The notes under the pieces are model-generated. The model searched no databases and had not been told where the DNA came from. It was given only the letters and a program-made list of their open reading frames with translations. Below are positions 29,527 through 37,673 of a stretch of DNA of 64,000 nucleotides, piece by piece. This DNA comes from Streptomyces sp. 1331.2 (GTDB taxonomy: Bacteria; Actinomycetota; Actinomycetes; Streptomycetales; Streptomycetaceae): NCBI RefSeq assembly GCF_900199205.1, contig NZ_OBMJ01000001.1:1488001-1552000 (forward strand), in the 5' to 3' direction. The position numbers and the translations under genes were made by a program. Each line of letters begins with the position of its first letter. Position 1 is the first letter of the stretch.

Positions 29527-29820
29527 ATGCGCCAGCGGTACAGCTTCCACGTCGACCAGGGCGGGCACTCGGTGACTGTCAATGTCCGCTCCGGCTGGAT
29601 CACCGAGACCGAACTGCTGGTGGACGGCAAGGAACTCGCCTTCCACCGCGTCCACGGGCACGGCGGCTACCCTCTGACGCTCGCCGCTCAGCTCGCCGAG
29701 GAACCGCCCCGGCCGCTCGCGGTCACCCTGGAGCGCACCGGCACGGCCGAGCACCCGCTCTCCTGCGTCCTGGAGCTGGCGGGCGCCGAGCACGCCATGC
29801 CGGAGCGAACGGCGCGCTGA
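29527..29820 (+). CDS. Small conserved-looking protein, unknown function
   Basis: A 97-residue protein with a good ribosome binding site (GGGAGG five bases before ATG 29527). It is predicted beta-rich with no signal peptide or membrane segment; sequence such as YSFHVDQGGHSVTVNV, TETELLVDGKELAFHR suggests a small beta-sandwich. I do not recognise the family. It stands alone before the MarR gene. Confidence 0.75.
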   Translation: MRQRYSFHVDQGGHSVTVNVRSGWITETELLVDGKELAFHRVHGHGGYPLTLAAQLAEEPPRPLAVTLERTGTAEHPLSCVLELAGAEHAMPERTAR

Positions 29821-29863
29821 GGCCCGGGCCCCACCCCACCCCATCCCACCCCGCCTCGGCCGT

Positions 29864-29893
29864 TTGCGAACGAATACTACGAAACCGTACTAT
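29864..29893 (+). promoter_or_regulatory. Promoter of the MarR gene, probably giving a leaderless mRNA
   Basis: TTGCGA (29864-29869), an 18-bp spacer and TACTAT (29888-29893). Only eight bases separate the -10 box from the GTG at 29902 and no Shine-Dalgarno is present, so the transcript likely begins at or within two bases of the start codon. An imperfect palindrome, ATACTAC with GTACTAT (29874-29893), overlaps the -10 and may be the MarR operator. Confidence 0.6.
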
Positions 29894-29901
29894 CCGAAAA
29901 C

Positions 29902-30348
29902 GTGACGTCCGAGAACGCAACCACCGCGACCTCCCCCGAGCAGTCCGCCCTGCTGGCCCTGCAGCGCGCGACGCACGCCACGCTGCAGCTGCTCGCCGCC
30001 GAACTGGTCGACCTCAACCTGACCGCCTCCGAGATCAACGCGCTCGCCAACCTCGCGGACGGGCGGGGCCGGACGGTCTCCGAGCTCGGCGCCGCCGTGG
30101 GCACCCGGCCGACCACCCTGACCGGCATCCTGGACCGGCTGGAGCGGCGCGGCCACATCACCCGCGGCACCCGCGCCGGGGACCGCCGCTCGGTACTGAT
30201 CGAACTCACCCCCACCGGCCGGCTCGCGGCCGACACCATCCGGCGAACCGTGACCGACCTCGAACGCCGCGCGCTCGGCGACCTCTCGCCCGCCCAGGTG
30301 GACGGCTTCCACGCCGCACTCCGGGCCCTGACGAAGGCCTCCGCATGA
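29902..30348 (+). CDS. MarR-family transcriptional regulator
   Basis: A 148-residue winged-helix regulator. The helix-turn-helix is TVSELGAAVGTRPTTLTGILDRLERRG (about 58-84), the wing is RAGDRRSVLIELTPTG with the family's DRR(S) signature, flanked by long dimerisation helices. GTG 29902 is the only reasonable start and appears leaderless. The stop overlaps the ATG of the next gene (ATGA), so the two are translationally coupled. It probably represses its own promoter. Confidence 0.92.
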   Translation: MTSENATTATSPEQSALLALQRATHATLQLLAAELVDLNLTASEINALANLADGRGRTVSELGAAVGTRPTTLTGILDRLERRGHITRGTRAGDRRSVLIELTPTGRLAADTIRRTVTDLERRALGDLSPAQVDGFHAALRALTKASA

Positions 30349-30911
30349 CCTCCCCGACACCCCCTTCCACCTCCCCCGATCCCGCCGACGCTCCGGCTCC
30401 CGCCGACACCCCGGACACCCCGGACGCCCCGGACGCCCAGGAGACCCAGGAGGCCCCGGATGCCTTCGGGCTGCTGCTGGGCGAGGCGATGACCGGCGCC
30501 GAGCGTTTCGGCCACCGCCAGCACGTCCGCCTCACCTGGCTCGCGGTCCGCCGGCACGGCGTGGACGCCGCCCTCGGCCTGATCACCGACGGGATCCGGC
30601 GCACCGCCGCCAAGGCCGGAGCGCCGCAGAAGTTCCACGTCACCATGACCCGCGCCTGGGTCGAACTGGTCGCCCACCACCTGGCCGCCCACCACGCCGA
30701 CGCCGCACCGGACTTCGCGGAGATCGAAGAGATCGAAGAGATCGACGGGTTCAACGAGTTCGACGGATTCGCCGACCGCCACCCCGACCTGCTCGACAAG
30801 GAACTGCTCGCCCGCCACTACCGGCCCGCCACGCTCGCAAGCGAGCAGGCCCGGACGGCCTGGGTCGAGCCGGATCTGACGCCCTTCCCCTGGGCGGATC
30901 AGCTCTCCTGA
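30345..30911 (+). CDS. Unknown protein coupled to a MarR regulator
   Basis: A 188-residue cytosolic protein. The first 38 residues are a low-complexity Pro/Ala/Asp segment with repeated DTPDAP-like units. The core has FGHRQHVRLTWLAVRRHG, then APQKFHVTMTRAWVELVAHHL, a pattern (H-x-x-H with a later W and His pair) seen in a family of uncharacterised actinobacterial proteins. A Glu/Ile repeat (EIEEIEEID) lies at about residue 125. It starts in an ATGA overlap with marR and its last 13 bases overlap the 3' end of glpD on the other strand. Function unknown; coupling suggests a MarR-controlled role. Confidence 0.85.
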   Translation: MTSPTPPSTSPDPADAPAPADTPDTPDAPDAQETQEAPDAFGLLLGEAMTGAERFGHRQHVRLTWLAVRRHGVDAALGLITDGIRRTAAKAGAPQKFHVTMTRAWVELVAHHLAAHHADAAPDFAEIEEIEEIDGFNEFDGFADRHPDLLDKELLARHYRPATLASEQARTAWVEPDLTPFPWADQLS

Positions 30912-32458
30912 CACTCCGTCAGGATCTCCTCGACCGCCTTCCGGGCCCGCTCCGCATCCTCGGCGACCAGCCCGATCCGGGTGCGGCGGTCCAGCACGTC
31001 GGCGGCGTCCAGCGCACCCTCGTGGGTGAGGGCGTACGCGATCTCGGCGCGCGTCACGTCCAGGCCCTCGGCCACCGGCGTCAACTCCCCTGCGGCCAGC
31101 ACCTCGTGGGCGGCGCCGCCGTGCCGGGCGAGCAGCGAGGAGGGCACCCTCTCGCCGGGCAGGGGGCGGCTGTCCCGGTGCCCCGGGGCGCCGACCAGCG
31201 GCAGTCGGGCCGTCCAGCACGTCCGGGCGGGCAGGCCGCGCAGCCGGACGGCGGCATCCACCGCGTCCTCTGCCATCCGGCGGTAGGTGGTGAGCTTGCC
31301 GCCGACCACGGTGACCACCCCGGACGGGGATTCCAGCACCGCGTGCTCGCGCGAGATGTCGGCCGTGCTGCCGCCGCCGGTGTCGATCAGCGGGCGCAGC
31401 CCGGCGTAGGCGCCGCGTACGTCCACCCTGGTCAGCGCGGTGGCGAGGGCGGTGTTGACGGTGTCGAGGAGGAAGGCCAGTTCGGCTTCGGTGGGCTGCG
31501 GCTCGTCCGGGATCGGGCCCGGGGCGTCCTCGTCGGTCAGGCCGATCGCGACCCGGCCGAGCTGCTGCGGCAGGGCGAAGACGAAGCGGCTGGTCGAGCC
31601 GGGCACCGGCACGGTGAGGGCGGCGGTCGGATTCCCCAACGCCCCGGCGTCCACCAGGACATGGGTGCCACGGCTGGGGCGCAGCGTGATCGAGGTGTCC
31701 ACCTCGCCCGCCCAGACGCCCGTGGCATTGACCACCGCGCCCGCCCGTACGGTCAGTTCCTGCCCGGTCAGCGTGTCGACCAGCCGGGCGGAGGTGCCGG
31801 TGACGGACTCGGCGCGCACCCTGGTCAGCACGCTTGCGCCGTACTGCGCGGCGGTGCGGGCGAGGGCGACCACCAGCCGTGCGTCGTCCACGAGTTGACC
31901 GTCGTGCGCGACGAGTGCGCCGCGCAGGCCGGCGGTCCTCACGCCCGGCACCAGTCGCCGGGTGCGGGCGGCGTCGATCCGGCGCACCCGGGGCAGCAGC
32001 GTGCCGGGCGTGCCGGCGCTGACCCGCAGCGCGTCCCCGGCATGGAAGCCCGCGCGGATCAGCGTGCCCTGCCCGGGGCGCAGCAGGTCCGGGAGCAGCG
32101 GCACCAGTTGGGGCAGCGCGCGGATCAGGTGCGGGGCGGTGCGGGTCATCAGCACGCCGCGTTCGACCGCACTCTCCCGGGCCACCTTGATCCGGCCGGA
32201 GGCCAGGTAGCGCAGGCCGCCGTGCACCAGCTTGGAACTCCAGCGGCTGGTGCCGAAGGCCAGGTCGCGGGACTCGACGAGCACCGTGCGCAGGCCGCGC
32301 GAGGCGGCGTCCAGGGCCGCCCCGGCGCCGGTGACGCCGCCGCCGATGACCAGCAGGTCGACGTGCGGGTCGTCGCCGAGCGCCTGGAGTTCCAGTGTGC
32401 GGCGTGCGGCGTTGAGTCGGCTCGTTCCCGCGAAGGGACCGACGGCGGGCGTCGTCAT
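30899..32458 (-). CDS. glpD: Glycerol-3-phosphate dehydrogenase (FAD)
   Basis: A 519-residue FAD enzyme that oxidises sn-glycerol-3-phosphate to dihydroxyacetone phosphate and feeds electrons to the quinone pool at the membrane face. Signatures: LLVIGGGVTGAGAALDAASRG (about 36-56), FGTSRWSSKLVHGGLRYLASG, and VVTVVGGKLTTYRRMAEDAVD near residue 370. The C-terminal GlpD domain is complete. It shares an ATGA overlap with the upstream tetR gene, so they form one operon. DHAP is the acceptor substrate of the alkyl-DHAP-synthase-like enzyme encoded just across the divergent promoter, which suggests a joint role in lipid backbone supply. Confidence 0.93.
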   Translation of the reverse strand: MTTPAVGPFAGTSRLNAARRTLELQALGDDPHVDLLVIGGGVTGAGAALDAASRGLRTVLVESRDLAFGTSRWSSKLVHGGLRYLASGRIKVARESAVERGVLMTRTAPHLIRALPQLVPLLPDLLRPGQGTLIRAGFHAGDALRVSAGTPGTLLPRVRRIDAARTRRLVPGVRTAGLRGALVAHDGQLVDDARLVVALARTAAQYGASVLTRVRAESVTGTSARLVDTLTGQELTVRAGAVVNATGVWAGEVDTSITLRPSRGTHVLVDAGALGNPTAALTVPVPGSTSRFVFALPQQLGRVAIGLTDEDAPGPIPDEPQPTEAELAFLLDTVNTALATALTRVDVRGAYAGLRPLIDTGGGSTADISREHAVLESPSGVVTVVGGKLTTYRRMAEDAVDAAVRLRGLPARTCWTARLPLVGAPGHRDSRPLPGERVPSSLLARHGGAAHEVLAAGELTPVAEGLDVTRAEIAYALTHEGALDAADVLDRRTRIGLVAEDAERARKAVEEILTECQES

Positions 32459-33099
32459 GGTGCGAGGTATCCGTTCAGCGCTCTGGCCAGTTCGCGCCGC
32501 CAGGCCGCCTCGGGCAGCAGGGAGGCGACCATGCGGTGCGACTGGACGGTGGACTGGGCGATCAGCAGGACCATGGCGGCCAGTTCGAGCGGTTCCCCGG
32601 CGCGGATCGAGCCGTGCGCCTGGCCCTGTTCGATTCCGCTGCGCAGCGCCTCCAGCAGGCCGCGCTGGCTGGCGCCGAGCCGTTCGACCACGTACTCCAG
32701 CAGGAGGTCGGAGTCGTCGGAGCGGAGCAGCGCGCCGAGTACCGGGTGGTCGCGCAGCCGGACGGCGACCTCGACGACCCGCTCCACGAGGGTCGTTCGG
32801 TCCTCGACGTCCAGCGCGGTGCCCTCCAGCGTGGCCAGGATCTCCCGGGTGAGCAGCGCGCCGATCACCGCCCGGACGTCCGGCCAGCGCCGGTAGACGG
32901 TCGGCCGGCTGACCCCGGCGCGGCGCGCGATCTCGGCCAACTGGGTGCGGCGCACACCGAGATGGACGATCAGGTCGGCGGCGGCGTCCAGGATCGCGTC
33001 GTCGGTGCTGCGGGCCCCGGGCTTCGCGGGCCGCGCGGCTCCGACGCTGCCGGGCTGCTCGGCTGGGGTCGCCGACTCGGCGGCGTTACTACTTGACAT
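32455..33099 (-). CDS. TetR-family regulator of the lipid module
   Basis: A 214-residue TetR regulator. The helix-turn-helix lies near residues 37-81 (ILDAAADLIVHLGVRRTQLAEIARRAGVSRPTVYRRW). The C-terminal domain has the length and pattern of TetR ligand pockets. ATG 33099 fits a promoter with TACAGT at 33115-33110 and would make an almost leaderless mRNA; a start nine codons earlier lies upstream of the predicted transcription start. It overlaps glpD by four bases and is divergent from the FAD oxidase gene, only 20 bp away, with a 33-bp palindrome in the gap. Confidence 0.9.
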   Translation of the reverse strand: MSSSNAAESATPAEQPGSVGAARPAKPGARSTDDAILDAAADLIVHLGVRRTQLAEIARRAGVSRPTVYRRWPDVRAVIGALLTREILATLEGTALDVEDRTTLVERVVEVAVRLRDHPVLGALLRSDDSDLLLEYVVERLGASQRGLLEALRSGIEQGQAHGSIRAGEPLELAAMVLLIAQSTVQSHRMVASLLPEAAWRRELARALNGYLAP

Positions 33100-33117
33100 G
33101 ATGTGTGAAACTGTAAC
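33085..33117. promoter_or_regulatory. TetR operator in the tetR-glpD / oxidase divergent promoter
   Basis: A 33-bp imperfect palindrome with arms GTTACnnnTTnACA and TGTnAAnnnGTAAC around a 5-bp centre. It covers the TetR start codon and the predicted TACAGT -10 box (33115-33110; -35 TTGCGT at 33137-33132, spacer 16). Binding would shut both directions. No Shine-Dalgarno fits in the 20-bp gap, so both mRNAs are probably leaderless or nearly so. Confidence 0.7.
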
Positions 33118-33119
33118 GC

Positions 33120-34742
33120 ATGGCACCTGAGACGCAAGCGGGACCGGCCGGCGCGGCCCTTCCGCTCCCCCCGATGAAGTGGGACGCCTGGGGCGACCCG
33201 GCCCTCGCCAAGGAGCTGTCCGCCGACATCAAGGGACTGCTCGCCGCCGCCCTCGGCGTCACCGGCGACGCCTCCCCCGGGCCGAGCGCCGACGAGGTCG
33301 TCCTGCGCCCCTCCCGGCTCCCCGCCGCGGGCCTCAAGGCGCTCGCCGCCGCCGTCGGCGAGGCCCACGTCAGCACCGCCGACGCCGACCGCCTCCCGCG
33401 CGCCGGCGGCAAGTCCACCCCCGACCTGTTGCGCCGCCGCAGCCGCGAGCCGCAGGACGCGCCCGACGCGGTCGTGCTGCCCGGCAACGAGCAGGAGGTC
33501 GCCGCCGTCCTCGCCGTGTGCGCCGAACACCGCATCGCCGTCGTCCCGTTCGGCGGCGGCACCAGCGTCGTCGGCGGCCTCGACCCCGAGCGCGGCGGGC
33601 TCGAAGCCGTCGTCTCGCTCGACCTGCGCCGCCTCGACGGGCTGCTCGACCTGGACGAGACCTCCGGCGAGGCCGTCCTCGGAGCCGGCCTCACCGGCCC
33701 GGCCGCCGAGGAACTGCTCGCCGAACGCGGCTGGGAACTCGGCCACTACCCGCAGAGCTTCCGCTACGCCACCATCGGCGGCTTCGCGGCCACCCGCTCC
33801 TCCGGCCAGGACTCCGCCGGGTACGGGCGCTTCGACGAGATGGTGCGCGGCCTGCGAGTCGTCACCCCCGTCGGGGTACTCGACCTCGGCCGTGCCCCCG
33901 CCTCCGCCGCCGGCCCCGACCTGCGCCAGCTCTTCCTCGGCTCCGAGGGCACCCTCGGCGTGATCACCGCCGTCCGGCTGCGCGTTCACCCGCTGCCCGC
34001 CGTCAAGGTGTACGAGGCGTGGAGCTTCCCCGACTTCGCCACCGGGACGGCGGCGCTGCGCGCCGTCGAGCAGCAGGGCACCGGCCCGACCGTGATCCGG
34101 CTCTCCGACGAGGCCGAGACCATGGTCAACCTCGCCATGACCGAGCAGATCGGCGGCGCCCCGGCGGTCAGCGGCTGCCTGGCCGTCACCGTCTTCGAGG
34201 GCAGCGCCGACCAGGCCGCCGCCCGGCACCGCGCCACCCGTGAAGCCCTGCTCGCCGCCGGCGCCACCTCGCTCGGCGAGGGCCCCGCCCGGGCCTGGGA
34301 ACACGGCCGGTTCAACGCCCCCTACCTGCGCGACTCGCTGCTCAACGCCGGTGCGCTGTGCGAGACCCTGGAGACGGCGGCGAGCTGGAGCCGGCTGCCC
34401 GCTTTGCGGGCCGCCGTCACCGAGGCGCTCACCGCCGCCCTGCCCGGTGCGCTCGTGCTCTGCCACATCTCGCACGTCTACCCGACCGGCGCCTCGCTCT
34501 ACTTCACCGTCGTCGCCGCGCTCGGCGAGGACCCGCTCACCCGCTGGGACGCGGCCAAGCGCGCCGCAGGGGACGCCATCCTCGGCGCGGGCGGCACCAT
34601 CACCCACCACCACGCCGTCGGCGCCGACCACCGCCCCTGGATGACCGACGAGGTCGGCGACCTCGGCGTCCGCATCCTGCGTGCCGTCAAGGCCGAGCTC
34701 GACCCTGCGGGCATCCTCAACCCCGGCAAGCTGATCCCATGA
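33120..34742 (+). CDS. FAD-binding oxidase, alkyl-DHAP-synthase-like
   Basis: A 540-residue VAO-type flavoprotein close to alkyldihydroxyacetonephosphate synthase, which exchanges the acyl group of acyl-DHAP for a fatty alcohol and so makes the ether bond of ether lipids. The FAD loop is VVPFGGGTSVVGGL (about 142-155); HYPQSFRYATIGGFAATRSSGQDSAGYG and the His cluster THHHAVGADHRPW (about 492) are hallmark AGPS segments, and the end DPAGILNPGKLIP is shared by the family. Divergent from tetR-glpD and overlapping the next gene by ATGA. Neighbours that supply DHAP and phosphorylate diacylglycerol support a glycerolipid role. D-lactate/glycolate-oxidase-like activity is an alternative. Confidence 0.88.
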   Translation: MAPETQAGPAGAALPLPPMKWDAWGDPALAKELSADIKGLLAAALGVTGDASPGPSADEVVLRPSRLPAAGLKALAAAVGEAHVSTADADRLPRAGGKSTPDLLRRRSREPQDAPDAVVLPGNEQEVAAVLAVCAEHRIAVVPFGGGTSVVGGLDPERGGLEAVVSLDLRRLDGLLDLDETSGEAVLGAGLTGPAAEELLAERGWELGHYPQSFRYATIGGFAATRSSGQDSAGYGRFDEMVRGLRVVTPVGVLDLGRAPASAAGPDLRQLFLGSEGTLGVITAVRLRVHPLPAVKVYEAWSFPDFATGTAALRAVEQQGTGPTVIRLSDEAETMVNLAMTEQIGGAPAVSGCLAVTVFEGSADQAAARHRATREALLAAGATSLGEGPARAWEHGRFNAPYLRDSLLNAGALCETLETAASWSRLPALRAAVTEALTAALPGALVLCHISHVYPTGASLYFTVVAALGEDPLTRWDAAKRAAGDAILGAGGTITHHHAVGADHRPWMTDEVGDLGVRILRAVKAELDPAGILNPGKLIP

Positions 34743-34753
34743 GCGAAGCTCAT
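34739..34753. repeat. ATGAG-N5-CTCAT palindrome used as start of the lipid kinase
   Basis: A perfect copy whose first three bases are the kinase start codon and also contain the stop of the preceding gene. Confidence 0.9.
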
Positions 34754-35719
34754 GGGGCGAACGGCCCGACCGGTCCGACCGGCCCTTCTGGGCCGGCTGG
34801 CCCTTCTGGCCCGACCGGCCGGAGAAGCGTCCGCCGGGTCGCCGTCCTCAGCAACCCGGCGGCGGGCGCCGGTCACGCCGGCCCCGCCGCCGGGCGGGCC
34901 GTCGCCCGCCTGCGCTCCCTCGGAATCGAGGCCGAACCGCACGCCGGACGCTCCGCCGAGGACGCCGTCCGTCTCGCCCGCGAAGCGGCCGCGGACGGCG
35001 TCGACGCGGTGGCCGTGGTCGGCGGCGACGGCATGATCAACCTCGCCCTGCAGGCCCTCGCCGGCACCCCCGTCCCGCTCGGCGTGATACCGGCCGGCAC
35101 CGGCAACGACCACGCCCGCGCGTACGGCCTCCCGCTCGGCGACCCCGAGGCCGCCGCCGACGTCATCGCCGCCGGACGGGTACGGGCCGTCGACCTCGGC
35201 CGGGTCACCGGCCCCGACGGCACCGTCCGCCGGTACGGATCCATCCTCGCCACCGGCTTCGACTCCCTGGTCAGCGACCGCACCAACCGCCTGCGCTGGC
35301 CGCGCGGCCGGATGCGCTACAACCTCGCCATCCTCATCGAGTTCGCCAACCTGCGCCCCCTGCCGTTCCGGATCACCCTCGCCGACGGCACCGTCATCGA
35401 ACGCGACCTCACCCTCGCCGCCGTCGGCAACACCAGCAGCTACGGCGGCGGCATGCTCATGTGCCCCGACGCCCTCCCGGACGACGGCCTGCTCGACGTC
35501 ACCCTCGTCGACGCCATGCCCCGGCTGCGCATCGCCCGCTTCTTCCCCACCCTCCTCAAGGGCACCCACACCACCCGCCCCGAGGTCACCACGCTGCGCA
35601 CCCAGTCCCTGCGCATCGAGTCCCCGGGCATCACCGCCTACGCCGACGGCGAGTTCATCACCCGGCTGCCGGTGGAGGTGGCAGTGGAGAGAGCAGCCCT
35701 GCACCTCCTGGTGCCCTGA
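34739..35719 (+). CDS. Diacylglycerol/lipid kinase with collagen-like N-terminus
   Basis: A 326-residue DAGK/YegS-type lipid kinase that phosphorylates diacylglycerol or a related lipid with ATP. Catalytic-domain motifs: VLSNPAAGAGHA, VVGGDGMINLALQAL (the GGDG loop), VIPAGTGNDHARAYG, then TGFDSLVSDRTN. Residues 1-6 (MSEAHG) come from a copy of the dispersed palindrome, whose ATG is the start codon inside the ATGA overlap with the oxidase gene. Residues 9-27 are six Gly-Pro-X triplets, collagen-like, encoded by a GGCCCGACC-type repeat. The kinase domain itself is complete. A strong terminator ends the operon. Confidence 0.9.
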   Translation: MSEAHGANGPTGPTGPSGPAGPSGPTGRRSVRRVAVLSNPAAGAGHAGPAAGRAVARLRSLGIEAEPHAGRSAEDAVRLAREAAADGVDAVAVVGGDGMINLALQALAGTPVPLGVIPAGTGNDHARAYGLPLGDPEAAADVIAAGRVRAVDLGRVTGPDGTVRRYGSILATGFDSLVSDRTNRLRWPRGRMRYNLAILIEFANLRPLPFRITLADGTVIERDLTLAAVGNTSSYGGGMLMCPDALPDDGLLDVTLVDAMPRLRIARFFPTLLKGTHTTRPEVTTLRTQSLRIESPGITAYADGEFITRLPVEVAVERAALHLLVP

Positions 35720-35722
35720 CAC

Positions 35723-35763
35723 ACCGGTGCCGCGGCCCGGCCGCTCCCGCCCGCGGCACCGGT
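35723..35763 (+). terminator. Terminator of the oxidase-kinase operon
   Basis: A perfect 13-bp stem (35723-35735 with 35751-35763) and a 15-nt loop, starting three bases after the kinase stop codon. Confidence 0.85.
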
Positions 35764-36036
35764 CACCGCGTCCACGATCCACGCGGCCACCGTGCTCACG
35801 GCACTCATCGCCACCACCACCCGATGAGCGCCACGCATCCCCGCCGACAGGAGTCGGTCGGGATCACCGGCAGCACGCCGTCGCTCGTCCCATGCCCTCC
35901 TGGCCGGTGCCCGCCTGGCCGGCAGTCCGTGGTGGGTCGGCTGCTGCCCGGACCAGGTAGGCGGCCTCGACCTGCCGGGCTCGGCGGAGCTCCCGCACGC
36001 TACTGCGCGGCACCTGCCCCCGCTGCAGAACGCCGC
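35764..36036. other. Intergenic region, no gene supported
   Basis: Holds one degenerate palindrome copy at 35824-35838 (second arm CGCAT). Both strands have short open frames without a ribosome binding site or domain; a rightward stretch ending at 35826 looks vaguely membrane-like but is only about 20 codons long. Confidence 0.5.
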
Positions 36037-36957
36037 TCACCCGCCCAGCCGGCGGCGCCAGAGCAGCGGACGTATCTCGATCGCGTGCGAGGCGTCGCCG
36101 TCCCAGACCGCGGGCAGGCCGACGGCAGCGAGGGCGGCGACCACCTCGTGGCCGATGGCGGTGGTGGTCGACGGGGAGCCGTCGAAGCCACCGTAGAGGA
36201 GGGAGAGGCCCCGGCCCGCGGCCGCGGATTCGGTGCACTGGGAATGGAAGTAGACGAAGCCGCGGGCGTCCGCGGCGCCGGCGGCGCCGATCTCGGCCTC
36301 ACCGCAGGAGCGGCAGCAGGTGAAGTCCTCCCGGGCCGTGATGCCGCCCGCCTCCAGGGCGGCGAAGGCGCGGGCCAGGCGCTCCGGGTCGGTCTCGCCG
36401 ATCCAGCCGGTCTGCTCGCCGACGCGCTCCAGCCAGAGCCGGTCGGCGAGTTGCTCCGCCTGGGCGCGCGAGACCGGCCGGCGGCCGTCCGAAACCAGGA
36501 ACTCCTCGGCCTCCTCCGCGAGCCGGGCCCGGTCGGTGTAGCCACAGGCCAGGCTCAGCCGCAGCCGGTCCTCCAGCTCCCGCCGCGCGCCCGCCGCCAG
36601 CTCCAGCGGCGGTACGGGCTCCGGGGCCGGGCCCATGTCGAGCGACGCCCAGCCCAGACCGTCACCCCAGCCCGCGGCACCTCGCGCCCACGCCGTCATC
36701 ACCTGAGCCACCTGCCCCGGTCCGTCCAGCCGCACCTCGAAGTGCCGCTCGGCGGAGCCGTCGCGGTGCTCCAGCGTGTAGTCCCCGCCGGCGGCGTGCC
36801 ACACCTGGATGTACACGTCCGGCAAGTCCGGTATCCGCTCCACGACGAGGAAGCGGTCGTCCTCCGCACCGATGCGCCGGACCAGCCCCGCCAACTCGTC
36901 CGCACTCGGCCGGAAGCACCGCTGTCCGTCGTTCGTCTGCACCGTGATCGCCAGCAT
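36037..36957 (-). CDS. DUF6891-like protein, unknown function
   Basis: A 306-residue cytosolic protein. The N-terminal 110 residues resemble small Imm1-like folds (MLAITVQTNDGQRCF, DVYIQVWHAAGGDYTLEHRDG). The C-terminal half has the CCRSCGEAEIG motif followed by RGFVYFHSQCTESAAAGRGLSLLYG, which fits the DUF6891 family found in actinobacteria, with Cys residues that may bind zinc. AGGG lies seven bases before ATG 36957. It precedes nothing obvious; an acetyltransferase gene lies upstream in the same direction. Imm1-like resemblance raises a possible immunity role, unproven. Confidence 0.8.
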   Translation of the reverse strand: MLAITVQTNDGQRCFRPSADELAGLVRRIGAEDDRFLVVERIPDLPDVYIQVWHAAGGDYTLEHRDGSAERHFEVRLDGPGQVAQVMTAWARGAAGWGDGLGWASLDMGPAPEPVPPLELAAGARRELEDRLRLSLACGYTDRARLAEEAEEFLVSDGRRPVSRAQAEQLADRLWLERVGEQTGWIGETDPERLARAFAALEAGGITAREDFTCCRSCGEAEIGAAGAADARGFVYFHSQCTESAAAGRGLSLLYGGFDGSPSTTTAIGHEVVAALAAVGLPAVWDGDASHAIEIRPLLWRRRLGG

Positions 36958-37056
36958 GGGGCCACCCTTGCACCCACCACTGACAATCACCCCGGCCGAT
37001 CCGGCAGTTCGGTTCCGGTGCGGCTCGGGCCGCGCGTCCGGCACCGACGGGCTGCC

Positions 37057-37599
37057 CTACGACAGGTGATCCTCCCGCCGCACCCGGAAGACCACGTTGT
37101 GGCGCAGCGGCCCCTCGGGGGCGGCGGGGTCGTCGAAGTCCTCGGCGGGGTCGTGGGTCATGCCGAGGCGGCGCATCACCGACTGGGAGCGCAGGTTGGC
37201 GGCCGTGGTGATGGCCAGGATCTCGGGGAGGCCGAGGGTGTCGAAGCCGTGCGCGAGGACGGCGCGGGCCGCCTCCGTGGCGTAGCCGTGGCCCCAGGCG
37301 GAGCGGGCCAGCCGCCAGCCGATCTCGACCCCGTCCACCGGGTCCGTCTCCTCGATGTCGTCCAGGCCCACGAAGCCGATGAACTCGCCGCTCTCCCGCA
37401 CCTCGACGGCCAGCCAGCCGTACCCGCGCTGCTCTGTCGCCGCCTCGAAGCGCGCCACCGAGGCGTCGCTCCGTTCGCGGGTGAGCAGGTCGCCGAGGTG
37501 CTCGCGGACCTCCGGGTCGGCGTTCATCGCGGCCCACGGGGCGAGATCGGACTCCCGCCAGCGGCGGATCAGAAGGCGTTCGGTGCGCAGTTCGTTCAC
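37057..37599 (-). CDS. GNAT acetyltransferase, RimJ/RimL type
   Basis: A 180-residue N-acetyltransferase using acetyl-CoA. Family features: TERLLIRRWRESDLAPW at the start, FIGFVGLDDIEE, WRLARSAWGHGYATEAARAVL (the acetyl-CoA loop, R/Q-x-x-G-x-A-like) and the ending ITTAANLRSQSVMRRLGM that marks the RimJ/RimL group. The start is GTG 37599; its ribosome binding site is weak. Substrate unknown: ribosomal protein N-termini, an antibiotic or a small amine are all possible. Palindrome array G lies upstream. Confidence 0.88.
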   Translation of the reverse strand: MNELRTERLLIRRWRESDLAPWAAMNADPEVREHLGDLLTRERSDASVARFEAATEQRGYGWLAVEVRESGEFIGFVGLDDIEETDPVDGVEIGWRLARSAWGHGYATEAARAVLAHGFDTLGLPEILAITTAANLRSQSVMRRLGMTHDPAEDFDDPAAPEGPLRHNVVFRVRREDHLS

Positions 37600-37673
37600 G
37601 CAGCCAAGCCAACGTCACACCGGCCGGCCGGGGCAAGTGGAATAACCCGGTTCCTGGGGGAGGCCGCCGGCCC

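Noticed and set aside
33093..33098. Consensus TTGACA as -35 of the FAD oxidase gene
   Set aside because: The -10 would have to lie at about 33116, putting the transcription start inside the gene; it is better explained as part of the TetR operator.
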